Assembly: GCA_963841205.1 (NCBI GenBank)
Contig: CAWJCH010000010.1
Coordinates: 321,705 to 385,704 of the forward strand
DNA: 64,000 bases
Source of the DNA: CAWAWP01 sp963841205
GTDB lineage: Bacteria > Chloroflexota > Ktedonobacteria > Ktedonobacterales > JADMIN01
Direction: 5' to 3'
Part shown: positions 54,890 through 63,700 of the stretch, piece after piece
How positions within the stretch are numbered: the stretch's first letter is position 1
Layout: each line of letters opens with the position of its first letter
The notes under the pieces: model-generated
What the model was told of the DNA's origin: nothing
The model's database searches: none
What the model saw: the letters and a program-made list of their open reading frames with translations, nothing else
Position numbers and translations under genes: made by a program

Positions 54890-55030
54890 CGCCCGATCCG
54901 TCCCACCCAGAGGTCGGCACGCATGTTGCATACCCTTCCCCATGGTGCCGACGGTTGGCCCACGGGACCAGCCCCGCGCGCTGATGATGACTGGCTTCCA
55001 CAGCGACTTCGTCGAGGAGGACGCATCCCA

Positions 55031-55258
55031 ATGAACGACGACGACATGACCCGCGACCGTGACCTTGGCGAGCAGGGTTCCGAGCATCAGGGAAAAGGCA
55101 AACTTGACAAACTCACGGGCAAGGTGCAAGAGGAAACAGGCAAGCTCACCGGCAATAAGGACACCGAGCTCAAGGGCAAGATGAAGCAGGGCAAGGGCAA
55201 CCTTGAAGAGGGCGCCGGCCAGGCCGAGTCGAACATCGACGACGCGCTCAATCGCTAG
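55031..55258 (+). CDS. CsbD-family stress protein
   Basis: 75 residues. GAGGAGGA precedes ATG 55031. GKGKLDKLTGKVQEETGKLT then GNKDTELKGKMKQGKGNLEE and GAGQAESNIDDALN match the CsbD/YjbJ family of small, hydrophilic proteins induced by general stress. It is one of two stress-type small genes in the segment between the long inverted repeats; the other is the GlsB-like gene. Both families are often induced together in soil bacteria. Its molecular role is not known. Confidence 0.88.
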   Translation: MNDDDMTRDRDLGEQGSEHQGKGKLDKLTGKVQEETGKLTGNKDTELKGKMKQGKGNLEEGAGQAESNIDDALNR

Positions 55259-55358
55259 CGGGGCGCTCGAAGCGCTCATCGCCCATTAGCGCCAACGCAC
55301 CCCAATCGGCAGTTTCGCACAAGCGGGTTGGGGTGCGTCGCGTCTGCGCCGTCCGCCC

Positions 55359-55605
55359 TCACGCGCGCAGGTACTCCGTCGCCCGCGCATACATCACGTC
55401 GTCGACGCCGCCCGTCGCGCGCCAATGGCCGAGCCGCACCGCGGCGTGCAGCGTATACCCCGCCGCGGCAAGCTGTTGCGGCCCCCTGCTCGCGATCGAC
55501 CAGCACCGCCACGTCGCGCACCACCAGACCGTTCGCCTCCAGCACGCGGATCGCTTCCAGCTTGCTCTCCGCGTGACTCACCACATCGTCGATCGCCAGC
55601 ATCGG
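55359..55605 (-). pseudogene. Orotate phosphoribosyltransferase C-terminal fragment
   Basis: IDDVVSHAESKLEAIRVLEA, then NGLVVRDVAVLVDREQGA and, after a one-base shift, QQLAAAGYTLHAAVRL match the end of PyrE/UMP-synthase-type phosphoribosyltransferases (PRPP loop DDVxxxxxSKLEA and DREQG motif). The catalytic N-terminal half is missing. It is fused in the same frame to a TIR-domain piece at its upstream end. Confidence 0.75.
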
Positions 55606-55797
55606 CAGGATGATGCGCGAGGGTTCCCGACGTAGCAGCCCGTAGGCCCAGCGCGTCTCGTCCTCCACCCACCGCGAGCGCAGCGCGGCGGGCGAGAGCA
55701 CCACGAGGAAGACGGGCCGCTCGCGCAGTTCCCGCTCGATGACGGGGCCCGACTGGCCCGCATGCATGCTCTCGTTGTCGTACCAGATGCGGGACGG
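55606..55797 (-). pseudogene. TIR-domain fragment
   Basis: IWYDNESMHAGQSGPVIERE, then RPVFLVVLSPAALRSRWVED with Glu in the WVEDE position of TIR NADase motifs, and RWAYGLLRREPSRIILPM. The start and end of the domain are missing, and it runs into the PyrE fragment. TIR domains cleave NAD in bacterial defence; this is only a piece. Confidence 0.65.
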
Positions 55798-56020
55798 TCG
55801 GCGCTACGGCCTAAACGTGTGGACCTATCGCATGCTCGAACGTGCGCACCAAGCGGACCTGACGACGGGCGATCATCTCGGCGGCGCCTACCTCTTCCCG
55901 CCAGACCTGTTCGTAGCACGACGTGATCGCTCGCTGTTGGAGGCGGTGGTGCGCGACATCTTGGCCTCTGGGCAGATCCCCGCAGAGGGGCAGGAAGATG
56001 CCGAGCAAGGGGACGAGTAG
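55798..56020 (+). pseudogene. C-terminal fragment of an unrecognised protein
   Basis: Plus-strand frame GRRYGLNVWTYRMLERAHQA, LGGAYLFPPDLFVARRDRSL and LEAVVRDILASGQIPAEGQE. The sequence looks protein-like but has no start of its own; the open frame begins inside the antisense TIR fragment. Family not recognised. Confidence 0.35.
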
Positions 56021-56036
56021 GCGGCCCGGGCGGACG

Positions 56037-56290
56037 TCAGCCGCGCCTGGGACCCCGCCGTCCGTGGACCTGCCGAGGCCACCAGGGGAAGCGGGTGGCC
56101 AGGGCATCCCGCTGGGGCGCGGGGAGCTGCGCTTGGCCCTGTGCCCGCGCCTGGTCGGTCGCCGCCAGCATCTCCAGCAGGACGTCTTTGAGATCTCTGG
56201 CCCAGGACTGCTCGTACTGCTCTTCCACAAACGTCAGCTCGCGCAGGTGGTGGATGTTGCAGAGCGCATGAAGCTGCGGCGAGTCCCGGG
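56037..56290 (-). mobile_element. IS66-family transposase fragment
   Basis: The minus strand reads LHALCNIHHLRELTFVEEQY, then EQSWARDLKDVLLEMLAATD and QARAQGQAQLPAPQRDALAT, matching the HHLREL region and following helices of IS66 TnpC. Ends and the rest of the element are absent. Confidence 0.75.
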
Positions 56291-56489
56291 TCGGGGCGAT
56301 CGGCCTACGCCGATCATCCAGCCGGAGTTGGTATCACAGGTAGCGCACTTGGGGCTGCCCCGCACGGCGCAAACCCGCGGATAGGAGGGTGGCACAGAAC
56401 CTGCATTTTCCCTCCTTTATCTCGGCGCGATGACGAGATACTTTGAGAGTAGGCGCGAGAGCGCTGCTCCCCCAAAGGAGGGACTCCGC

Positions 56490-56762
56490 ATGATTGGCAG
56501 TATCGTCATCTGGATCATCGTCGGCGCGATCGGTGGATGGTTGGCGAGCCTCGTCGTGCACGGCAGCGGCCTGGGCCTCGTCGGCGACATCGTCGTGGGC
56601 ATCGTTGGCGGCCTGATCGGCGGCTTCATCGTCTCGCTCTTCGGCGCCTCGGGCGTCACCGGATTGAACATCTGGAGCATCATCGTGGCCTTCATCGGCG
56701 CGGTGGTCCTATTGCTCATCGTGCGCGCATTCACCGGCGGTCGCGCCCGCTCAACCCCCTAG
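56490..56762 (+). CDS. GlsB/YeaQ/YmgE-family membrane protein
   Basis: 90 residues. AAAGGAGG precedes ATG 56490. Three glycine-rich helices: SIVIWIIVGAIGGWLASLVV, IVVGIVGGLIGGFIVSLFGA and IIVAFIGAVVLLLIVRAFTG. This is the transglycosylase-associated (GlsB/YeaQ) family, small stress-induced membrane proteins without proven catalytic activity. A strong terminator follows. The last 22 codons, stop and terminator are repeated in inverse orientation at 54726-54889. Confidence 0.92.
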   Translation: MIGSIVIWIIVGAIGGWLASLVVHGSGLGLVGDIVVGIVGGLIGGFIVSLFGASGVTGLNIWSIIVAFIGAVVLLLIVRAFTGGRARSTP

Positions 56763-56859
56763 CGCACCGCCATGCGCAGTTCGCGATCAGAGTTGTTTGC
56801 CGCTGAGGGGGGGTGGCCCTCAGCGGCTTTTTTCGTTCGTCACGCCGGTTCGCAGGTGC
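56697..56859 (+). repeat. Long inverted repeat, right copy
   Basis: The 3' end and terminator of the GlsB-like gene. Together with 54726-54889 it brackets 1.8 kb holding csbD, glsB and four gene fragments. Confidence 0.9.
56799..56833 (+). terminator. Intrinsic terminator of the GlsB-like gene
   Basis: GCCGCTGAGGG (56799-56809), loop, CCCTCAGCGGC (56817-56827), T6 (56828-56833). Confidence 0.92.
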
Positions 56860-56911
56860 AGGTCGGGAAAGTGTCATGCCAACTCTTGCGTTACTGTGGT
56901 ACTCCGGCAGC

Positions 56912-57185
56912 ATGAGACGAATTCACCTGCAAACCGACCTGAGTGTGGACGACCTGGAAGCGCGCTATGTGGGCCCGGACGGCCTGCGGCGCAGGCCCCG
57001 GCCGCGCCATGTGCGGGCCGATCCCCAGCAGCAGGCCGACTTCAAGAGAAGCTCCGACCGATCGTCCAGGCGTTCACCACCGCCCACCCCGAGGCCGCGG
57101 ACGAGCTCTGGGCGACCGACGAGCACCGCGTCGGGCTGAAGCCGATCCTGCGCAAGGTCTGGTGCTTCGACGGCAAGCGCCCGAT
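56912..57185 (+). mobile_element. IS630-type transposase fragment
   Basis: MRRIHLQTDLSVDDLEARYV at the start is a transposase N-terminus. After an internal deletion and a one-base shift near 57045 it continues EKLRPIVQAFTTAHPEAADE, LWATDEHRVGLKPILRKVWC and FDGKRPIAPV, matching the start of the IS630 catalytic domain with Asp in ATDEHR. It is cut off at about 57187 and joined in frame to a GH1 fragment. Confidence 0.75.
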
Positions 57186-57189
57186 CGCC

Positions 57190-57630
57190 CCAGTGTCAGG
57201 ATCCACCTATACGGACATGGGATGGGAAATCTACCAAGAGGGCTTGGTAGACTTGCTGGTCGCTCTGCGACGCGACTATGGCCCGCGCGCGATTGCCATC
57301 ACCGAGAATGGAGCGGCATTCCACGATACGTGGGCCGGTGGCGAACATGTACACGATGCACAGCGCGTTGCCTACGTCCGCGCTCATATTCAGGCGCTTG
57401 CGGTGGCAGTGTCGTTGGGTGTGCCCGTAGAAGGATACTTCGCTTGGTCACTCTTGGATAATTTCGAGTGGGCTGAGGGATATCGCTGTCGCTTTGGCCT
57501 AGTGTATGTCGACTACCCATCACAACGTAGGATTGTCAAGGACAGCGGTCACTGGTATGCAGCGCTTCTGGCGGCATACCGCGCTTGCGTTCGGGGGAAG
57601 GACGGCGCAGTCAGCGTGGGTCGCGAATAG
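57190..57630 (+). pseudogene. GH1 beta-glucosidase C-terminal fragment
   Basis: About 145 residues of glycoside hydrolase family 1: TDMGWEIYQEGLVDLL, the nucleophile Glu in AIAITENGAAFHDT, then ALAVAVSLGVPVEGYFAWSL and LLDNFEWAEGYRCRFGLVYV, ending DSGHWYAALLAAYR. The N-terminal two thirds, with the acid/base Glu, are missing, and the frame begins in transposase sequence. It is somewhat less GC-rich than its neighbours. Confidence 0.88.
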
Positions 57631-57635
57631 CGCCT

Positions 57636-57674
57636 GTCCAACCGTGGACCATCGCATAGCATCCACGGTTGGAC
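57636..57674 (+). other. Hairpin after the GH1 fragment
   Basis: GTCCAACCGTGGA (57636-57648) and TCCACGGTTGGAC (57662-57674) are exact complements with a 13-base loop. No T-run follows, so it is a weak terminator candidate left from the intact gene. Confidence 0.6.
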
Positions 57675-57711
57675 ACCGCTTGCGGATTGAGAGCGGAGAG
57701 TTGCGGCAACT

Positions 57712-57830
57712 AGAGCCTGTTGTGGACTCGCATTGGAATCCTGATTTCAAGAGGACTGGTGGCAACAAGGCGGACATGCGCCAAGTTCCTATGAATTCGG
57801 CATTCTAGTGGGTAGTCCACAACAGGCTCT
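57712..57830. mobile_element. 119-bp MITE-like element
   Basis: Exact 17-bp terminal inverted repeats AGAGCCTGTTGTGGACT (57712-57728) and AGTCCACAACAGGCTCT (57814-57830). The ends resemble IS5/IS1031-type termini. There is no coding sequence inside and no clear target duplication. Confidence 0.7.
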
Positions 57831-57838
57831 CGATCGAT

Positions 57839-58516
57839 CTATTTGTGGGCGTGTAGCAAGGGGTACTTGCCGTGGGAGACCGCGCCCTGGATCTGAGCGT
57901 ACGCCGCGTCCGACTGACTTTGCGTGATCATGCCGCTCGCCACTGCCGACTTGAGCTGAGTCTGGACGGCACCAAGATAGGCAGCATTCACGGTTTCGAG
58001 ACTGACGTGCTGGGCGGCGGCGATCTGCTCCACCGACTGCCCGGATGCGAGGTCCTGCTCGAGCGTGGCGGGTGGCAGGTTGACCGCGCCAGCGACCGCC
58101 GTTACTATGGCCTGATGCGCTTGTGCGAACATCTCGCTTGCGGGGAGTGAGGCAGCGGCCATTGCCAGATCCGCGCAGGGATCCGAGCCAAATTTTTCGA
58201 CTTTGCTCAGCAGGTTGGTTTCCTGTTCCTTCGTAATGTCGCCGTTGGTGTAGGCCTTCTGGATGGTGGTCTGCAGCGCGCTTTTGTTCGCGGCAGCAAG
58301 CTCCGCCATAGTCACCTTCAGCTTTGCGGCGAGTGCCTGTTCGTACGTCTTGCAGTACACTTGTTTGTCTGGGGGCGGGGTTGCCACGCTGCTGCGTGCT
58401 GAAGCGAGTGCGGAACTCCCCCCACTCAGGAGCATGCTAAGCGACAAGCCAAGAAGCAAGACGCTTCCCGCCACCAATCTGAACACTACCCACTTGCGCA
58501 TGTTGCTCTTGCGCAT
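57839..58516 (-). CDS. Secreted alpha-helical protein of unknown function
   Basis: 225 residues from ATG 58516 (GGAGGAGG upstream). The signal WVVFRLVAGSVLLLGLSLSM then LLSGGSSALASA suggests export with cleavage after ALASA. The mature part has three helical repeats of the type AKLKVTMAELAAANKSALQT with IQKAYTNGDITKEQETNLLS, and VASGMITQSQSDAAYAQIQG, similar to putative helical repeats in uncharacterised actinobacterial and Chloroflexota secreted proteins. One Cys pair (YCKTYE, DPCADL) may form a disulfide. The MITE abuts its 3' end. Confidence 0.7.
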   Translation of the reverse strand: MRKSNMRKWVVFRLVAGSVLLLGLSLSMLLSGGSSALASARSSVATPPPDKQVYCKTYEQALAAKLKVTMAELAAANKSALQTTIQKAYTNGDITKEQETNLLSKVEKFGSDPCADLAMAAASLPASEMFAQAHQAIVTAVAGAVNLPPATLEQDLASGQSVEQIAAAQHVSLETVNAAYLGAVQTQLKSAVASGMITQSQSDAAYAQIQGAVSHGKYPLLHAHK

Positions 58517-58929
58517 GTTGCTGCCTCCTCCGTTCCGAGTGACCGCGCACGCGCTCGGAGCGATCACCGCGCCGTGCGGGAGCGTGACACTGCAAGCCGC
58601 GTTCGCCGGCCGCCGGATGGAGGCCGGGGGCATCGACGAGTACAAACGTCTGTCGAGGAGCCGCTGAACCGGTGATCGTAGGCCGGTGATCCTACGTCAG
58701 GGGCACGTGGTGGCCTCGACGTCCCGGGCAGATGTGAGTGAGGGTAGCGCGCCGACATTACGCGAACTGCACTTCAGATAAAGGAAGAATCAAGGTTGCA
58801 AGGCCCGAGCGCACCATATCCGCACCATTCATGACACCCAACGCGACCATTGGCGGACATTGCTGATTCGTCCCTACCACGACCATCATGGGAAGCCCTG
58901 GAAACACCTCATGCCAAGGGATCCCGTGA
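58517..58929. other. Intergenic region before IS701 element 2
   Basis: About 410 bases without a supported gene or repeat. Confidence 0.4.
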
Positions 58930-58933
58930 CTAT

Positions 58934-60551
58934 TTGGACAATGTCACATTTCACGTCGTGTCCTTGGTGGGGTGGCGTCGTGTGCGGCTGGCGGTGGCGC
59001 GCGAGCGACCAACGAGATGCTTGACGACCAAGCGTTGTGCCTGCTGGGGTGTGAGCTGGGGCAGCGGTAGGCTAGCTTTGAGCAGTTCGCGGACATTGGC
59101 CACCGAGAGCGCGGGCCCGCGCACCACGCCGAGGTCTCCAGCCAGCGCCGGATCGGGCGGGGTCTGCTGCGTCCACTCCAGCTTGGTCTGGGCCACAAAC
59201 CAGGCGGCCAGGATGGTGAGCGCCAGGTGATGTTCCCACGCACGCTACTTCTGCGCCCGGAAGTCGTCCCAGCCCAGGTCCGATTTGGCCTCACGGTTGG
59301 CGCATTCAATGCCATAGCGCAGGCACTTGAGCTCCGCCAGCCGCACGAGCGGGGTCTCCGCCGGGGCATTCGAGAGGGCCTAGCTGATTTTCCGCTTGGT
59401 CGCGGCCCCCTGGTGTCCGTGATGCCGGCGGATGACCAGCCACTCCGTGGCGAGCTGTCCCTGCCGGACGGTCCACACCCGCCGCACGGCAAAGGCATCG
59501 GCCAGCAGGCCGCGTTCGGCTTCGTGCACCGGCACGACGACGAAGTGGGTGTCGGGCAACAGGGCCACGTGGGAGGCCGACACCGGCGGCGTGGCATCGA
59601 GAATGCGCGGCTGGGTGAACCCGCGGCCCTTGGCGCCTGGGGCTTTGGGCGGCACGCCGAAGGCTGGTGGCGTCAGCTACACCGGCGTATCGGCTGGTAC
59701 TTCCGCCAGATAGAGCAGACCGACCGCGTCCAACTGGGCCCGCAGCCACCGACTGCGCCCATACCACTCGTCACAGAGCACCGCCTCGAAGGGCACGCCC
59801 GCCGCGCGCACCCGCTGGATCATCTGCCAGCCCAACTCGATCTTGGTGGCCGCGTGGCGCTCGGGCGGGAGGCCGAGGTGCACGCGCACCTTGGCGCGCT
59901 CCGGCGCAAACCAGTGCTCCGGCATGCATAACTCGCCGTCAATCCAGGTCCAGAAGCGCTGTGCCTGGTTGGCCAAGGCCAGGAACGTGCCGACTTGGCT
60001 CAGTTCCACCTTGCCCAGCCGCCCATTGTATTGGCGCCCTGCGCCAGCAGTCTTAGTCCCCGCCTTGCTGTCGGCGCTTTCGTCCAAGATGAGGACGCTG
60101 CCCTCGCGGAGCGCCGGGGTCGCGGCCACCTCGGCGCGGACCTGGGCCAGCACGCCCTGCGCTGACCAGGGCGAGGTCGACAGGAAGTGCTGCACCCGCT
60201 GGCCATCCGCCTCTGGGCCTTGCACCCGCCGCGCGATGTTGGCGAACGTGCGCTCTTGGTCCATGGTCAGCAACCCACGCAGGATCAGATCCAGGCGTTT
60301 TCACTCGTGTCGCGGGTCTGGGTGCGGAAGCAGGCCCGGTATCGCTCCCACACCGCGCGCACCCGCTCGGCCACCTCGCCAATGGTCGTCGCCCCCAACC
60401 CCCAGCGCTCGGGCGTCTCAACCGTTGCCGCTTCCCTCGCGTCCGCTGCCTCCACATTCGGCTCCGCCTCCTTTCGCCTAGCCTATCATGCGTCGCACCA
60501 CGGCCGGCTCAGACCCTCCACGCTTCCTTCTCCGAATGTGACATTGTCCAA
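58934..60551 (-). mobile_element. IS701-family insertion sequence 2
   Basis: Inverted ends TTGGACAATGTCACATT (58934-58950 and 60535-60551) and the direct repeat CTAT on both sides (58930-58933, 60552-60555) give a 1,618-bp element with a 4-bp target duplication. It differs in sequence from the IS701 element at 49108. Confidence 0.92.
58951..60455 (-). pseudogene. IS701 transposase 2, three in-frame TAG codons and a frameshift
   Basis: Starts at GTG 60455 after AAAGGAGG. The N-terminus (RYRACFRTQTRDTSENA) is joined by a frameshift near 60300 to LLTMDQERTFANIARRVQG. Then come SVLILDESADSKAGTKTAGA (first Asp), VPFEAVLCDEWYGRS (second Asp), and CLRYGIECANREAKSDLGWD (Glu). TAG occurs at 59679-59677 (DTPV-TAG-LTPP), 59382-59380 (KIS-TAG-ALSNAP) and 59247-59245 (RAQK-TAG-RAWEHH). 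The last two, and probably the first, are family Tyr positions. Confidence 0.88.
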
Positions 60552-60734
60552 CTATTTAGGCAAACTCAGAGTCGAGTGTGCAATCGACGAGTACCCGGTT
60601 GCGCGGGCTACCCCCCCCAGGACCAGCATCCTAACACTTCGCCCACGTCGGTCGCTCTCTACCCCTTGAGGCACCTACCGCCCCAACTTGACCAACCAGC
60701 GACTAAGTAGCTGCAGCGATTGCGCGAGATGCGC

Positions 60735-63700
60735 TCAGCCGGCGAGCGGGAGCCGGACCGTGAACGTCGTGCCGTGGCCCACCTCACTTGCCACGGAGAT
60801 CGTACCACCGTGCCGCTCTACAAACTGCTTGCACAGATACAACCCCACTCCGAGTCCGACGCCTGTCCCGTGCAGCACCTTGGCCCCCGGCGCCCGGTAG
60901 AACCGCTCAAAGAGCCGCGGCTGAACAGCCGCCGGAATCCCTGGACCGCTATCTTGAACGGTGATCAGCGCGTCACTACCTTGCCCCCGCAGCTGCAGCG
61001 CGACTGTGGCCTCGGCAGGCGAGTACTTGAGCGCATTGGAGAGCAGGTTCTCGACCACCTGGCCAATGCGCCCATAATCCACCTCGGCAACCAAGGGTTC
61101 CTCGGGCAATTCCAAGTCGATCTTCCGTCCACTTGGCCCCACCTGCTCGGTCGCCACCTGCTTGCAGAGCGCTGTCAGGTCGGTTGGCGCCCGCCGGAGC
61201 TCCACCTGCGCCGTTTCGGCCTGCGCGGCAGTCGAGCAGATCGTTGACCAGGCGCTCCATGCGCTCGACGGCCTGTGCGTTCCGCTGCAGCTGGTCCGGT
61301 TCCACCGGCGTGCCTCGTGCGAGCCGCCGTAGATTGAGCTGAATGCCCATCTTCAAACTGGTCAGAGGCGTACGCAGCTCGTGGGCGACGACGTTGAGCA
61401 TTTGCGCGCGCTCCTGCTCCTGCTCGTAGCGCGCGGTGAGGTCGTGCAGCACTTCTACCCCACCGTGCACCTGTCTTTGCGCGTCGTACAGGGGAACCCC
61501 GCTCACGTTGAGCACCCTCTGCTGTCCCGCCATCCCGGTGATGCGACATTCCTGTGCCTGGGAGCCCGTGAAGGTCTCGCCGCGTAAGAGCCGCGCGGCC
61601 GGCCACGCTTCCGCCGCAGTTGGATGCCCAGTGGGGTCGGTCGTGCGCATCAGCGCGTTGCGCTCGGCTATCGTCGCCCGCAGAAAGACGGCTTGCCAGT
61701 CAGCCGAGTGCTCGATCTGGAGCAGCCGAAAGCACGCCAGGTTGGTGTGCCTGATCTCGCCGCCCGGACCGATGAGCAGCACCGCATCGTCCATCGTTTC
61801 GAGGATGACCTCGAGCTCGTGGGCGCGGGCATCAGCTTCCCGGCGAAGGCGAGCGATCTCCAAGTGGGTGACGATCCGGGCCAGCAACTCTCGGGCGGAG
61901 AAAGGCTTCACCAAGTAATCGTTGGCACCTGCTGCCAACCCTTCAAGAGTGGCTTCTTCCCCTGCGCGACCCGACAAGAGGATGACGGGTAGCGCTTCGA
62001 GGCCCGGAACGGCATGGAGAGCATGCAGTAGCTCAAAGCCATCGAGTTCAGGCATCATCACGTCGGCTAGCACCAGATCTGGCGGGCTACGTCGAGCCGC
62101 TTGGAGCGCTGCCGCACCATCGGCAACAGCCTCGACGTCATAGTGGTGCGCGAGTAGACGGGATAGGTAGTCGCGCAGGTCAGCGTTGTCATCTACTACT
62201 AGAATCCGTGCAGGCGGCAGAGGTGCTTCCTCACCACCAGCAACGGACATCGGGCTCCTGCCTGCATCATGCAACGGCCATTCCCTCTCCCGTTCCTGAC
62301 TCGATGTGACCTCCGGCAACCAGCGACGCGCCTCCTCGACAAACGGCGCCGCGCCCAGTGCCGTGGGGGCGTGCGTTCGGCTGGCCTGGATGCGGTCTGC
62401 TGGCAGATGAGCTGTGCCCAGCGGCAGGCGGACCGTGAAGGCGGTGCCGACATCGAGCTGGCTTTCGACCTCGATCGTCCCCCCGTGCAGATGCACCAGT
62501 TCCTGCACCAACGCCAGCCCGATGCCTGACCCCTCATGGGTGCGCGAGCGCGCCCCCTGCACCCGATGAAACCGCTCAAAGAGCCGCGGCACTTCAACAG
62601 AGGCGATGCCTGTGCCCGTATCGCGCACCACCAGCTCCACCTGATGCTCTTCCTGGCGCAGAGCGACAGTGATTTCGCCTGCAAAGGTGAACTTATAGGC
62701 ATTGGAGAGCAGATTCAGAACGATCTGTTCCCACATCTCGCGGTCGACATACACCGGCTCTGAGAGCGGCGGACACTCGACGACCAACTGCACTCCAGCC
62801 TGCTCGATCAGCGAACGGAAGACACTCGCCAGGTCGCGGGTCAGCGCCGCCAGGTCGGTGGGTACAAAGACGGACTCGGCCCGCCCAGCCTCGATGCGCG
62901 AGAAGTCCAGCAGAGTATTCACCAGCTTGAGCAGGCGCAGACCATTGCGGTGGATCGTGTGGAGTTGGTCGTGCTGATCCGGCCGCAGATCCGCCGCGCC
63001 CAGCAGGTCCTCCAGCACACCAAGCATGAGCGTAAGCGGAGTCCGGAATTCATGGCTGACGTTGCTGAAGAAGGCCGTCTTGGCCCGGTCGAGTTCGGCT
63101 AACGCTTCCGCCCGGCGGCGTTCAGCTTCGTAGGCGTGGGCACTGGCCAGTGCGGTCGCCACATGCCCGGCGAGCAGGTCATTGAACGCACGGTAGGCGT
63201 CGTCCAGCGCCAGGCGAGGACTGATGCCCGCCACCATGAGGGCGGTTGGCCGCGTCTGACCGGGTTCAAGCAAAGGCAGCACCAACCCGCTGTGAGGCGT
63301 CAGGTTTGGCCGGGCCTGGACGCTTACGCTGTCCCAGCGCGGGGCCAGATCAGTCACCAGCCCTGCCTGCAACGTTTCGGTGACCTGCTGGATCGGCCAG
63401 CAGGCTTCCGGATCGGTCAGGGAGAGGTGGTGCGGACTGAGCGGTGTGCCCGCGGCCAGGCCGGTGGTTGCCACCAGGTGCGCCAGCGGTGCGGGAGACT
63501 CCAGGCGGTAGAGCAGCGTGAAGGGGAGATCTGGGGGTTGTCCTCAAAGACGCGCGCGGCCTGCAGTAACACCTCCTCGCTGGTCTGGGTATTCACCAGG
63601 GCCGCTGCCAACTCCCGCGCTGTCCGGCTCCGACGTTCGCTCAGCACCCGGCTGGTCGTTTCGTTTACCGCCGTGAAGACGCCGCCCACGCCGCCCGTTT

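Larger units (their letters stand above)
54425..55030. other. Intergenic region with IS-end-like repeats and glsB remnant
   Basis: About 600 bases. Around 54635-54678 CGACTT occurs three times and GGGGCAAA twice at 20-base spacing, a pattern like the multiple terminal repeats of IS21-family ends. From 54726 to 54889 lies an inverted copy of the end of the GlsB-like gene at 56697-56859. Confidence 0.5.
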
